From Phil1 sp964612925 (GTDB lineage Bacteria > Bacillota > Clostridia > Christensenellales > CAG-138): a DNA stretch of 64,000 nucleotides. The notes under the pieces are model-generated. The model had not been told where the DNA came from. It did no database searches and saw only the letters and a list, made by a program, of their open reading frames with translations. Below, one piece after another: positions 8,657 through 17,653 of this stretch. Numbering within the stretch: the stretch's first letter is position 1; each line of letters opens with the position of its first letter. Position numbers and translations under genes: made by a program. The stretch is from contig CAZTFU010000006.1 of assembly GCA_964612925.1 (NCBI GenBank), positions 1 to 64,000 on the forward strand. The letters are read 5' to 3'.

Positions 8657-10663
8657 TTGGGCAAAAAGCTTAAAACACCGGTTATATACCTGGTAATAGT
8701 GGTGCTTATAGTGGTACTGCTTACCCAACTGCAAGGCGGGGATACGGATACTAAGGACATTGCCTATGCGGACTTTATAGCCCTTGCAAAAAGCGGCGAG
8801 ATTCAGGCCGTGGAATACTGCAACGGTGAAATAGTGGGCATAAAGAAGGGCTCCGTATATGCGGAACTGTTCCCCGACAAATATGATTTTGTATGCAACG
8901 TTGCCAACGAAAGCACATTCCGCGCGGATATGGCCGCAATAGTTGCATCTCAAAACGGCGTTGATGCGGATACCGTTACACCCGAGGATTATCCGTTTGA
9001 ATACACCTACAATCCGCCGCCGGAGGCTTCGATATTCGAATACATTTTGCCTTACCTCATAATGCTTGCGGTGCTTGTTGTGTTCTACATACTCATGTTC
9101 CGTGCGCAGGGCGGCGGCAACAAGATGATGAGCTTTGGCAAGGCGCATGCTCGCACACAGGTGGATCCCGAGAACCGCGTAACGTTTGAGGATGTTGCGG
9201 GCGCGGACGAGGAAAAGGAAGAGCTTAAGGAAGTTGTGGAATTCATGCGTGCCCCCAAGCGCTTTACCGACATGGGCGCAAGGATTCCCAAGGGCGTGCT
9301 GCTCGTAGGCCCTCCGGGCACGGGTAAAACGCTGCTTGCAAAGGCTGTTGCGGGCGAAGCGAAGGTGCCGTTTTTCTCGATATCGGGTTCGGACTTTGTT
9401 GAAATGTTCGTGGGTGTGGGTGCAAGCCGCGTAAGGGATCTGTTCACGACCGCAAAGAAATGCGCACCTGCCGTTATATTCATCGACGAAATAGACGCCG
9501 TTGGCCGCCAGCGCGGCGCGGGTCTTGGCGGCGGACACGATGAGCGCGAGCAGACGCTCAACCAGCTGCTTGTTGAAATGGACGGATTTGCCGTTAACGA
9601 AGGTATAATTGTTATCGCTGCAACCAACCGCCCCGACATACTTGACCCCGCACTTTTGCGCCCGGGCAGGTTTGACAGGCAGATAACCGTAAATTACCCC
9701 GATGTAAAGGGGCGTGAAGCCATTCTTAAAGTACATGCAAAGGGCAAGCCCCTTGCCAAGGATATAAGCCTTGCCGTGCTTGCAAAGCGCACGCCGGGCT
9801 TTACGGGTGCCGACCTTGAAAACGTGCTGAATGAGGCCGCGATACTTGCCGCAAGGTACAAAAAGAAGGAAATCGGCATGACCGAGCTTGAGGAGGCCAT
9901 AACCCGCACCGTGGTGGGTCCCGAAAAGCGCAGCCACGTTATAACTCCCGAGGATAAGAGGATAACCGCTTATCACGAGGCGGGTCATGCGGTTGTGGCG
10001 CGCGTATTGCCCAACTGTGACCCCGTTCACGAAATAAGCGTTATACCGCGCGGCAGGGCGGCGGGCTATACCATGACAATGCCCGAAGATGACCGTGACC
10101 ACATGTCCCGCGGCAAGATACTTGACGAAATAGCAATGGCACTCGGCGGCCGCGTGGCCGAAAACGTGTTCCTTGAGGATATATGCACGGGCGCATACAG
10201 CGATCTGCAAAAGGCAACGGAGCTTGCCCGCAGAATGGTTGTGGAATTCGGCATGAGCGATGAAATCGGTCCCGTGTTCCTCGGAGGACAGGCCGAGGTG
10301 TTTATCGCCAAGGATTGGGGACATCAGCGCAACTTCTCCGAAGAGGTTGCCGCCCGCGTGGACAAGGAAATTCGCCGCATACTCGAAGAACAGTATGCAA
10401 GGGCCACAAAGGTGCTTGAAGAAAACCGCGACGCCATGGAGCGCATAGTTGCGGCATTGCTTGAATACGAGCATATCGACGGTGACGATTTTGAAAAGCT
10501 TTTCAACGGCGAAGATGTCGAACTTGAAACGTTTGCTAAAAGGCGTGAGCGCATAGAGAAGCCGGACGAAGAAGTGCTTGCCAAGGAAAGGGCGGAAGCC
10601 GAGGCCAAGGCAAAGGCCGAAGCCGAAGCAAAGGCGGAAGCGGATAAAAAGGAAAACGAATAA
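8657..10663 (+). CDS. ftsH: ATP-dependent zinc metalloprotease FtsH
   Basis: A 668-residue membrane-anchored AAA+ protease for quality control of membrane and regulatory proteins. An N-terminal membrane segment, an extracytoplasmic domain and a second membrane segment (about residues 115-137) precede the AAA domain with Walker A GPPGTGKT (218-225), Walker B VIFIDEIDAVGR and the SRH arginines. The M41 zinc site HEAGH is at 440-444. The C-terminal tail is a Lys/Glu/Ala-rich charged helix. I chose the TTG start at 8657 because AGGAGG lies 5 nt upstream and the membrane segment begins right after it; reading further upstream in frame has no support. Confidence 0.95.
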   Translation: MGKKLKTPVIYLVIVVLIVVLLTQLQGGDTDTKDIAYADFIALAKSGEIQAVEYCNGEIVGIKKGSVYAELFPDKYDFVCNVANESTFRADMAAIVASQNGVDADTVTPEDYPFEYTYNPPPEASIFEYILPYLIMLAVLVVFYILMFRAQGGGNKMMSFGKAHARTQVDPENRVTFEDVAGADEEKEELKEVVEFMRAPKRFTDMGARIPKGVLLVGPPGTGKTLLAKAVAGEAKVPFFSISGSDFVEMFVGVGASRVRDLFTTAKKCAPAVIFIDEIDAVGRQRGAGLGGGHDEREQTLNQLLVEMDGFAVNEGIIVIAATNRPDILDPALLRPGRFDRQITVNYPDVKGREAILKVHAKGKPLAKDISLAVLAKRTPGFTGADLENVLNEAAILAARYKKKEIGMTELEEAITRTVVGPEKRSHVITPEDKRITAYHEAGHAVVARVLPNCDPVHEISVIPRGRAAGYTMTMPEDDRDHMSRGKILDEIAMALGGRVAENVFLEDICTGAYSDLQKATELARRMVVEFGMSDEIGPVFLGGQAEVFIAKDWGHQRNFSEEVAARVDKEIRRILEEQYARATKVLEENRDAMERIVAALLEYEHIDGDDFEKLFNGEDVELETFAKRRERIEKPDEEVLAKERAEAEAKAKAEAEAKAEADKKENE

Positions 10664-10735
10664 CAGCCAACATAACATGGAGGCGGCCGAAAGGCCGCTT
10701 CTGTTGTGCAATATGAACGAAGGAGGCAAACACCT

Positions 10736-11521
10736 ATGCAACCTTTTTGTCGGGTGGAAGCCGACAGACTGAAAAAACTGAAATACATACTGTTTGATGT
10801 GGACGACACCGTGACAAACGGCGGCAAGCTGACGGCGCAAGCGTATGATGCGATGTGGCGGCTAAATGATGCGGGGCTGAAGCTTATACCCGTAACGGGC
10901 AGACCCGCAGGCTGGTGCGATATGATGCTTAGGCAGTGGCCTGTATACGCCGTGGTATGCGAAAACGGCGCATTCGTATACGAAAATGCGGAATGCGGGG
11001 GAGTGAAAACGATAAAGCACCCGCTTGCGGCGGACGATCCGCAATCGCTGCTTATAAGCGTAAAGGAGGCCGTGTTGAAGGAGTTTCCTGCCGTGCGCAT
11101 GGCACACGATCAGTTTGCAAGAATATATGACGCCGCATTCGACTTTGCGGAGGATGAACCGCGTTTGCCGCTTGAGGTGGCGTATGCGGTGGCTGAGCTG
11201 TGCCAAAGCATGGGTGCGCAGGCCAAGGTGAGCAGTATACACGTCAATGCATGGTTCGGCGCGTATTCAAAGGCGGACATGACATTGCGCTATCTTAAAG
11301 AACACTGCCTGTGCAAAAACGTGAACGAAGAAGTGATATTCTTTGGCGATTCACCGAACGATGAACCGATGTTTGCCTCGTTTGAGCTAAGCTGTGCCGT
11401 AAGCAATATCAAACCGTTTGCAAAACTTATGCAAAGCCTGCCCGCATATATTTTGAATGGGGAAGGCGGTTATGGCTTCAGCGAGGCGGCGGATATAATC
11501 TGCCGCGCACTATCGCTGTAG
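10736..11521 (+). CDS. HAD-superfamily (IIB-type) hydrolase
   Basis: A 261-residue haloacid dehalogenase-fold phosphatase. Motif I is DVDDTVTN (nucleophile Asp21), motif II the VTGRP loop, and motif IV FFGDSPNDEPMF near residue 205. The large C2-type cap between motifs II and III resembles the Cof/mannosyl-3-phosphoglycerate phosphatase group. The start follows GGAGG at a good distance. A hairpin with a GAAA tetraloop (10681-10700) lies between ftsH and this gene but has no clean T-run, so readthrough from ftsH is possible. The substrate cannot be told from the sequence. Confidence 0.8.
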   Translation: MQPFCRVEADRLKKLKYILFDVDDTVTNGGKLTAQAYDAMWRLNDAGLKLIPVTGRPAGWCDMMLRQWPVYAVVCENGAFVYENAECGGVKTIKHPLAADDPQSLLISVKEAVLKEFPAVRMAHDQFARIYDAAFDFAEDEPRLPLEVAYAVAELCQSMGAQAKVSSIHVNAWFGAYSKADMTLRYLKEHCLCKNVNEEVIFFGDSPNDEPMFASFELSCAVSNIKPFAKLMQSLPAYILNGEGGYGFSEAADIICRALSL

Positions 11522-11556
11522 CGGGATGAAAATTCGGGGGTAAAAGGGGAGATAAT

Positions 11557-12450
11557 ATGGACTTTAGACCGATAGATATATCGATGAAGGGGCTTGTTGA
11601 AAAATACAGTGCACCGTGGAAACTTGAAGGTTCGGAATACACATTTTCGAATATTCTTATATGGGGTGCGGGCGGAAATATCCGCATTGCGGAGGAAGAC
11701 GGTGCACTTTATATTTTGCTCCACTGGGGCGGGCAAAGGTTTATGTTTGCACCGCTTACGGCCTCGGTGAATGCCGATGATTATCAACGTGCGGCGGACC
11801 GGGCAACCGAATATATGCTCAAATGCGGCATAGAGCCGCTTTTCAAGGGCATATTCGGGTCCGTAAAGACTGCGTTTGAGGGGCTGAAAGGGTACTGCAT
11901 AACGGAGGATCGCAACAACAGCGATTATGTTTATTCCATGGAAAGCCTGAGGGATCTTTCGGGCAAAAAGCTGCACGCAAAGCGCAACCATATACATCAA
12001 TTTATGGCGCAGTACGGCGAAAACTATGAATATGTTACCGTCACGCCCGAAATGGCGGATGAATGCATTGAAGTTTACAATGAATGGTACAGCGAAAAAG
12101 ATCCCGAGGACAGGGATATAACCGAGCTTTTTGCAATAAAAACGCTGCTTAAATACATGGATACGCTCGATATTCGCGGCGGAGGCATACGCATAGACGG
12201 CGTCCTTGCGGCGTTTACGCTTGGGCAAAAGCTGAACGACAACATGGCACTTGTGCATATTGAAAAGGCGGACAGCCGAATGGTGGGACTGTACACGGTG
12301 ATAAACAATCTGTTTGTCAAAAACGCCCTTGGCGATGTGCGCTTTATAAATCGTGAAGAAGATATGGGCCTTGAGGGGCTGAGAAAGGCCAAACTGTCCT
12401 ATTGCCCGGCATACATGATAGAAAAATTCGAAGGGAGGCCGCTTAAATGA
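11557..12450 (+). CDS. DUF2156 domain protein (acyltransferase fold)
   Basis: A 297-residue DUF2156 protein. This family has a double GNAT-like fold and includes the C-terminal domain of phosphatidylglycerol lysyltransferase. A conserved segment KLHAKRNHIHQF occurs mid-protein, and the typical end INREEDMGLEGLRKAKLSYCPAYMI is present. There is no membrane domain, so this is the soluble form. The stop overlaps the start of the following GNAT gene, so the pair is one unit. The function of stand-alone members is unknown. Confidence 0.75.
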   Translation: MDFRPIDISMKGLVEKYSAPWKLEGSEYTFSNILIWGAGGNIRIAEEDGALYILLHWGGQRFMFAPLTASVNADDYQRAADRATEYMLKCGIEPLFKGIFGSVKTAFEGLKGYCITEDRNNSDYVYSMESLRDLSGKKLHAKRNHIHQFMAQYGENYEYVTVTPEMADECIEVYNEWYSEKDPEDRDITELFAIKTLLKYMDTLDIRGGGIRIDGVLAAFTLGQKLNDNMALVHIEKADSRMVGLYTVINNLFVKNALGDVRFINREEDMGLEGLRKAKLSYCPAYMIEKFEGRPLK

Positions 12451-13322
12451 TGCTTTCCATACGTCATATAAACGCGGATGAATACGACACCGCGCGCGAG
12501 ATATGGGACGAATGCTTTCCCGAGGATGCAAACGGGTACAGCGCGTATTATTTTGATAAGCGCACACGCCATGAAAACGTGCTTGCGGCGTTTGACGGTG
12601 AAGCCATGGTGGCCGCGCTCCATGCCGTGCCGTACAAAATGCGTATCGGAGATACGCTCAAAAATGCCGTTATGGTATCGGGCGTTGCGACAAGGGAAAA
12701 ATACCGCAATCTCGGCATAGCGTCAAGGCTTATAAACGCCTGCCATGACGAACAGAGAGAGTTGGGCATTGCGGCGGCCGTGCTCAAACCCGATGTGAAC
12801 ATATATGAAAAGCTTGGCTATGTGCCGTTTGCACTGCATGATGAATACCGCCTTAATTGGCTTGATGCGGGATATCCTGCGGCGATGCACGAACCGAGTG
12901 CGGATGAGCTTGTGCGGATCTACACCGAATACAGCATGCAATATGCCGGCATGATGGTGCGCGACAGGGCGGATATGGAAGCATATTTGCAGGAAGTGCG
13001 CGTGTGCGACGGGTACGCATATTCAACGGGCGAAGCATATGCGCTTTTGAACCCGACCGAATACGGCGCAGATATATATGAGCTTGCGGGACGTGATATG
13101 CACGCTCTTATAAATGCACTTGCGGAGGAATTCGGCAATGTAACGTTCAGACTTGTACGCGGCGCGGCACCGAATACCGCGGCGGTAAAAACGGGAGAAT
13201 GTGTTTTTTCGATGATATGCCCGCTTAACGAAACGCTTTTTATGGAAAACACGGGTGCAAAATGCGTAAGAGAGCTTATAAACGGAGAACTTTTCCCGAT
13301 AAATACGCTTGAGTTCTGCTGA
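12447..13322 (+). CDS. GNAT family N-acetyltransferase (Eis-like)
   Basis: A 291-residue two-domain acetyltransferase. The N-terminal GNAT core has the acetyl-CoA loop region VSGVATREKYRNLGIASRLI (about residues 74-93), and the C-terminal half looks like the sterol-carrier-type domain of Eis-like proteins, ending in LEFC. It overlaps the DUF2156 gene (ATGATG, two possible starts 3 nt apart, GGGAGG upstream). The acceptor substrate is unknown. Pairing of two acyltransferase-fold genes suggests they act on related substrates, which is inference. Confidence 0.75.
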   Translation: MMLSIRHINADEYDTAREIWDECFPEDANGYSAYYFDKRTRHENVLAAFDGEAMVAALHAVPYKMRIGDTLKNAVMVSGVATREKYRNLGIASRLINACHDEQRELGIAAAVLKPDVNIYEKLGYVPFALHDEYRLNWLDAGYPAAMHEPSADELVRIYTEYSMQYAGMMVRDRADMEAYLQEVRVCDGYAYSTGEAYALLNPTEYGADIYELAGRDMHALINALAEEFGNVTFRLVRGAAPNTAAVKTGECVFSMICPLNETLFMENTGAKCVRELINGELFPINTLEFC

Positions 13323-13360
13323 GCATTTGTGACATTTTTGGGGAAGTCAAAAGCTTTTTC

Positions 13361-13389
13361 TTGACGCGGAAGCACTTGTATTATAATAT
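13361..13389 (+). promoter_or_regulatory. Putative yajC promoter
   Basis: TTGACG (13361-13366) is followed by overlapping -10 candidates, TATAAT (13382-13387, spacer 15) and TAATAT (13384-13389, spacer 17). Confidence 0.6.
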
Positions 13390-13473
13390 AAAAAAGACGG
13401 TCAGGCGTTGCCGTTGCCGTCAAGCGAATACGGCTGAATGGCCGATAATGATGAAAAGGAAGGTTTTAGAACT

Positions 13474-13809
13474 ATGTCCCAAGACGCAAGCGGCGTTCTG
13501 TCCTCAATAGGCGATTTTTTCTCCGGAAGCGGTTTACTCATCATAATGATGATAGTGTTGCTGTTGGTGATGATAATCCCCCAGCGTAAGCGCGACAAGA
13601 AGATAAAGGATATGCTTGCCTCCATCAAGGTAGGCGATCGCGTTCGTACCATAGGCGGCATATACGGTACCGTTACCGCCATAAAGGATGATATAATCAC
13701 CATCTCCGTCGGCCCCGACAAGGCTCGCCTTGTTTTCGCCCGCGGTGCGATTGCCAACGTTGAAGATGTGGCCGTCGAAAACACATTGGAAGAAGCGAAC
13801 AGCAAATAA
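13474..13809 (+). CDS. yajC: Preprotein translocase subunit YajC
   Basis: A 111-residue single-span membrane protein that joins the SecDF complex. One strong membrane segment (LLIIMMIVLLLVMIIP) is followed by QRKRDKK and the conserved soluble motif KVGDRVRTIGGIYGTV. I placed the start at 13474, where AAGGAAGG lies upstream; an in-frame ATG at 13438 has no ribosome-binding site. Monocistronic with a strong terminator; secD/secF are not next to it. Confidence 0.9.
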   Translation: MSQDASGVLSSIGDFFSGSGLLIIMMIVLLLVMIIPQRKRDKKIKDMLASIKVGDRVRTIGGIYGTVTAIKDDIITISVGPDKARLVFARGAIANVEDVAVENTLEEANSK

Positions 13810-13832
13810 GCACAACACAAACCTTAGCACAC

Positions 13833-13873
13833 AAAGCACCCGCATTTGCATGAAGCAGAACGGGTGCTTTTTC
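13833..13873 (+). terminator. yajC terminator
   Basis: A 10-bp stem AAAGCACCCG (13833-13842) with CGGGTGCTTT (13861-13870), followed by more T residues. Confidence 0.85.
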
Positions 13874-14115
13874 ATTGCGCGGCTTAAATCGGACGCATGG
13901 AGCGGAGCAGCTGCTCTCACCCATACCCTCGGCAAGCCGCCCCTATAACCAAAACGAATGGACGACCATATCAAAAGCGAATAAGCAAAGGACGCAAAAG
14001 GTGCACAAAGTGCGCATTTTGTGCCGATTGTCGAATTAAACGGACATATTGCGACATAGTAAATAAAAAATCGCATTTGCAACATCATATTTTTCGATAG
14101 TAACGGCAAATTCTA
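13874..14115. other. Intergenic stretch with nothing recognised
   Basis: Between the yajC terminator and the grd promoter I see no supported gene. A reading frame with several cysteines (13897-14100) lacks a ribosome-binding site and is treated as chance. Confidence 0.4.
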
Positions 14116-14144
14116 TTGACAATTTATTGATAATGGTCTATCTT
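14116..14144 (+). promoter_or_regulatory. Glycine reductase operon promoter
   Basis: A perfect TTGACA (14116-14121), a 17-nt spacer and TATCTT (14139-14144). It directs a leader of about 330 nt that contains the glycine riboswitch. Confidence 0.7.
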
Positions 14145-14194
14145 ATAACCATGCAGAGGAATGCCTTTGCATGAGAAAACATATGGTTTCGGAT

Positions 14195-14385
14195 GATGAT
14201 TGCAGGAGATGCGCCGTGCCCCGACGGGAACGCGGCGAGCCGAAGGAATAAGTGTATGTTTGCCTATCATGCGCGAATATCTCAGGCACAAGGGACTGTA
14301 ATCTGACGAACTCTGGAAAGCGAACAGCACCGAAGGCGCAACCCGCCGCAGGACGGGGAATCTCTCAGGTTAGATACAGAGTCTG
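14195..14385 (+). promoter_or_regulatory. Tandem glycine riboswitch
   Basis: Two consecutive glycine aptamers. In aptamer 1, P1 is ATTGCAG (14199-14205) with CTGTAAT (14296-14302), and the core contains GCCGAAGGAATAA and ATCTCAGGCACAAGGGAC. In aptamer 2, P1 is ACTCTG (14310-14315) with CAGAGT (14377-14382), and the core contains GCACCGAAGGCGCAA and TCTCTCAGGTT. The 3' strand of aptamer-2 P1 is also the 5' arm of the terminator, so glycine binding should prevent termination: an ON switch. Its position before the glycine reductase operon fits substrate induction. Confidence 0.92.
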
Positions 14386-14427
14386 GCACGGGTTTTTAGT
14401 ATGCCGTGAACCGACTCTGCTTTTTTT
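14377..14427 (+). terminator. Riboswitch-controlled terminator (expression platform)
   Basis: CAGAGTC (14377-14383) pairs with GACTCTG (14413-14419), with an inner CACGG/CCGTG stem, and a T7 run follows (14421-14427). It shares CAGAGT with P1 of the second glycine aptamer, making the two folds mutually exclusive. Confidence 0.88.
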
Positions 14428-14478
14428 GGCCCAAAGGGACATACAAAAGCGGAACGGAACGCGGAGAAGGGCGAGCAG

Positions 14479-14904
14479 TTGAGCATGAAGAGCGGACGTG
14501 ATTTTTTGATACTGACCAATAATCCGTTGGTCGAAAAGTGTCTTAAAGAGTATTATGACATTCGCTTTCTGGGGGAAGAAAACTATCGCGGTATACTCGT
14601 TGCCGTGCGGGACATGATATATTCGGGGCATAAGCTTTATACCCACCCGCTTTCCGGCAGCGTAAAGCCGAACGAAACCCCGTACAAGTCCGTTGTGGTA
14701 TCGAAGGTACCGCATGGCATGAATGCCGATGAGGCGGCCATAATATCCAACTGTGTGGAGGCGTTTGACAAGTTCACCCCGCGCAAGAGGGTATTGACCG
14801 AAAAGATGCTCAAGGACTTTCAACTGATCGACTATACCCTGCTTTGCGGAGCGATAGAGTTCGATGCCGCGGCAGGTCTTAGTAAAATGGGCAACCAAAT
14901 ATAA
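14479..14904 (+). CDS. grdX: GrdX protein of the glycine reductase operon
   Basis: A 141-residue protein recognised as GrdX, the small gene that opens many grd operons; its function is unknown. It begins with the family-like DFLILTNNPLVEKC segment and contains VSKVPHGMNADEAAIISNC. The TTG start at 14479 is favoured because AAGGG lies 7 nt upstream; ATG at 14485 is an alternative. It follows the riboswitch terminator directly and precedes grdE by 33 nt. Confidence 0.85.
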   Translation: MSMKSGRDFLILTNNPLVEKCLKEYYDIRFLGEENYRGILVAVRDMIYSGHKLYTHPLSGSVKPNETPYKSVVVSKVPHGMNADEAAIISNCVEAFDKFTPRKRVLTEKMLKDFQLIDYTLLCGAIEFDAAAGLSKMGNQI

Positions 14905-14937
14905 CCATGCAAAATTTTTAAGGAGGAGGTGTTCGAT

Positions 14938-16230
14938 TTGAAATTGGAATTGGGTTTCATAGAAATCAAGGACATACAATTTTCAAACGAATGCAAGGTT
15001 GAAAACGGAACGCTTTTCGTGGATGCCGAAGCAGTCAAAGCCTTCGTATACGAAGATGACGACGTAAAAGCATGCATAAAGTCCGTAAGCTTTGATATTG
15101 CAAAGCCGGGCGAAAGCGTTCGCATTACCCCTGTTAAGGACGTTATCGAGCCCCGCGTAAAAGTGGAAGGCCCCGGCGGTCAGTTCCCCGGCGTTATAGC
15201 CAAGGTGGATACCGTTGGTTCCGGCAAGACCCATGTTCTGCGCGGCATGGCGGTCGTTACCGCCGGTCCGATAGTGGGCTTCCAGGAGGGCATTATCGAC
15301 ATGAGCGGCCCGGGTGCGGAATACACTCCGTTCTCCAAGCTTCTCAATCTGGTAATGGTCTGCACTCAGGTGGAAGGCGTGCATCAGCATGAATATGAGC
15401 ATGCGGTGCGTATAGCGGGTCTGCGTGCGGCAACGTTCGTAGGTGAGCTTGGACGTAACGTTACCCCCGACGAAACCAAGGAATTTGAGACCCTTGGTAT
15501 CCGTGAGGGCCTGGAGAAGTATCCCAATCTGCCCCGCGTAGGCTATGTCCACATGCTGCAGAGCCAGGGCCTGCTGCACGACACCTATGTTTACGGTGTT
15601 GACGCAAAGCGCACTCTGACCACCATAATCTACCCCACCGAGACGATGGACGGTGCCATCATAAGCGGTAACTGCGTTTCCGCCTGCGATAAGAACACCA
15701 CCTATCATCACCAGAACAACCCCGTTGTTGCCGATCTGTTTGAACAGCACGGTAAGACGCTGAATTATGTTTGCAACATAATCACCAACGAGAATGTTTA
15801 CCTGGCCGACAAGCAGCGTTCCTCCGACTGGAGCGCAAAGCTGTGCAGGCTCCTTGACCTTGACGGCGTTATAGTGAGCCAGGAAGGTTTCGGCAACCCC
15901 GATACCGACCTTATCATGAACACCAAGAAGATCGAGCAGGTTGGCGTAAAGACCACCATCATAACCGACGAATACGCCGGTCAGGACGGTAAGAGCCAGT
16001 CTCTGGCCGATGCCGACCCGCTGGCCGATGCCGTTGTTACCGGCGGCAATGCCAACATGACCATAGTCCTGCCCAAGATGGACAAGGTTATCGGTACTCT
16101 CGATTATGTGGATAAGATCGCCGGCGGCCATGCGGGTTCCCTCAGGCCGGACGGCACCATAGAGGCCGAACTTCAGGTCATCACGGGTGCCACCAACGAA
16201 ATGGGCTTTAACTGCCTGAGCGCAAGGTAA
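14938..16230 (+). CDS. grdE: Glycine reductase component B, proprotein subunit GrdE
   Basis: A 430-residue proprotein of the substrate-binding component of glycine reductase. In this family it is cleaved at an Asn-Cys bond to give two subunits and a carbonyl (pyruvoyl-type) group that binds glycine as a Schiff base. The expected site is present as SGNCVSACDKNTTYHH, with the cysteine at residue 246. I chose the TTG at 14938, 8 nt after a strong GGAGGAGG, because it gives the family-type MKLELGFIEIKDIQF start; a GTG 9 nt upstream is embedded in that ribosome-binding site. AUC-rich codon use suggests high expression. Confidence 0.93.
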   Translation: MKLELGFIEIKDIQFSNECKVENGTLFVDAEAVKAFVYEDDDVKACIKSVSFDIAKPGESVRITPVKDVIEPRVKVEGPGGQFPGVIAKVDTVGSGKTHVLRGMAVVTAGPIVGFQEGIIDMSGPGAEYTPFSKLLNLVMVCTQVEGVHQHEYEHAVRIAGLRAATFVGELGRNVTPDETKEFETLGIREGLEKYPNLPRVGYVHMLQSQGLLHDTYVYGVDAKRTLTTIIYPTETMDGAIISGNCVSACDKNTTYHHQNNPVVADLFEQHGKTLNYVCNIITNENVYLADKQRSSDWSAKLCRLLDLDGVIVSQEGFGNPDTDLIMNTKKIEQVGVKTTIITDEYAGQDGKSQSLADADPLADAVVTGGNANMTIVLPKMDKVIGTLDYVDKIAGGHAGSLRPDGTIEAELQVITGATNEMGFNCLSAR

Positions 16231-16252
16231 AGCCGGAAAGGAGACACTGATA

Positions 16253-17557
16253 ATGAGTTATCGTGTAGTACACTACATCAACCAGTTCTTCGCCCAGATA
16301 GGCGGTGAGGAAATGGCTCATATCGCTCCCGAACTCAGGGAAGGCGCAATCGGCCCCGGTACCGCATTTAACGCGGCTTGGAATGGCGAAGCGGAAGTGG
16401 TAAACACCATCGTCTGCGGCGACTCCCACTTTGCGGAGCATGAAAAGGAAGCCAAGACCCAGATTCTTGCTTGGGTCAAGGAACTCAAGCCCGACCTGTT
16501 CATCGCAGGTCCCGCATTCAACGCCGGCCGTTACGGCTATGCTTGCGCCAACATCGCGCTTGCTGTTAAGGAGGAGCTTGGCATACCCGTACTTACCGGT
16601 ATGTACGAAGAAAACCCCGGCGCAGATCTGAAGGATAAGATACTTATCGTTGCCACCGCCAACAGCGCAGCCGGCATGCGTAAGGCCGCTCCCGTCATGG
16701 CAAAGCTTGCTCTCAAGCTTGTCAAGGGTGAAAAGCTCGGCGCATCCTGCGAGGACGGTTACATGAACAACGGTATCCGCGTAAACTTCTTCGAAAAGGA
16801 ACGCGGTTCAAGGCGTGCCGTGAAGATGCTGCTCAACAAGCTTGCTGACAAGCCCTTCACCACCGAATATCCCATGCCTTCCTTCGACCGCGTTGCCCCC
16901 AATCCCGCCGTTAAGGATCTGAGCAAGGCCACCATCGCGCTTTGCACCAGCGGCGGTATCGTGCCCAAGGGCAACCCCGATCACATTGAATCCTCCTCCG
17001 CGTCCCACTATGGCGAATACAATATAGCGGGCGTGCAGGTACTTACCAGCGAAACCTATGAAACTGCCCACGGCGGATACGACCCCGTATATGCCAACGA
17101 TAACCCCAACAGGGTTCTGCCCGTTGACGTAATGCGCGAGTTCGAACGCGAAGGCAAGATCGGCAAGCTGCATGACTACTTCTACACCACCGTCGGTAAC
17201 GGTACCGCAGTTGCGAGCGCGAAAAAGTTCGCCGCGGAATATGCCCAGAAGCTTAAGCAGGCGGGCGTAAACGCCGTTATCATGACATCGACCTGAGGAA
17301 CCTGCACGCGTTGCGGTGCAACGATGGTCAAAGAAATCGAAAGGGCCGGCATACCTGTGGTTCACATGTGTACCGTTACCCCCATCTCCATGACGGTTGG
17401 CGCGAACAGGATTGTTCCCACCATCGCCATACCCCATCCCCTTGGCAACCCCGCGCTTGCTCCCGAAGAGGAATACGCACTGCGCAAGAAGCTGGTGACC
17501 CGTGCGCTTGAAGCACTGACCACCGAAGTTGAGGATCAGACCATATTCGAGGTTTGA
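16253..17557 (+). CDS. grdB: Glycine reductase component B selenoprotein GrdB (in-frame UGA = Sec)
   Basis: A 434-residue selenoprotein that joins GrdE in the substrate-specific component B and takes the carboxymethyl group from glycine onto selenium. The frame is interrupted only by TGA at 17294-17296 (codon 348), close to the known Sec position near residue 350, with the context T-S-T-Sec-G-T-C-T-R-C-G. A hairpin CGTTGC-GGT-GCAACG (17309-17323) begins 12 nt after the UGA and is a good bacterial SECIS candidate. Standard gene callers would split it into 347- and 77-residue pieces. It lies 22 nt after grdE with an AAAGGAGA site. Confidence 0.95.
17309..17323 (+). promoter_or_regulatory. Candidate SECIS hairpin of grdB
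   Basis: A perfect 6-bp stem with a GGT loop, lying inside the coding region. The loop is about 18 nt after the UGA, in the range used by bacterial SelB. Confidence 0.75.
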
Positions 17558-17591
17558 TCTCCTAACGCAAAGGGCTAACAAAACGAACTCA

Positions 17592-17621
17592 TACCCTGCG
17601 GCTCCTTTCGGGGTCGCAGGG
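17592..17621 (+). other. Intercistronic hairpin between grdB and trxB
   Basis: ACCCTGCG (17592-17599) pairs with CGCAGGGT (17614-17621). No T-run follows, so it is more likely an mRNA-processing or stability element than a terminator. Confidence 0.5.
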
Positions 17622-17653
17622 TAGAGAAATAAAGAAACCGGAGCGAAAAGAAT

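Noticed and set aside
8552..10840. A 762-codon minus-strand frame opposite ftsH
   Set aside because: A shadow of ftsH caused by its codon pattern. No domain, start signal or context supports it.
13897..14100. A 67-residue frame with a CTKCAFCADC cysteine cluster before the grd operon
   Set aside because: No ribosome-binding site, no promoter before it, and codon use unlike the neighbours. Probably chance.
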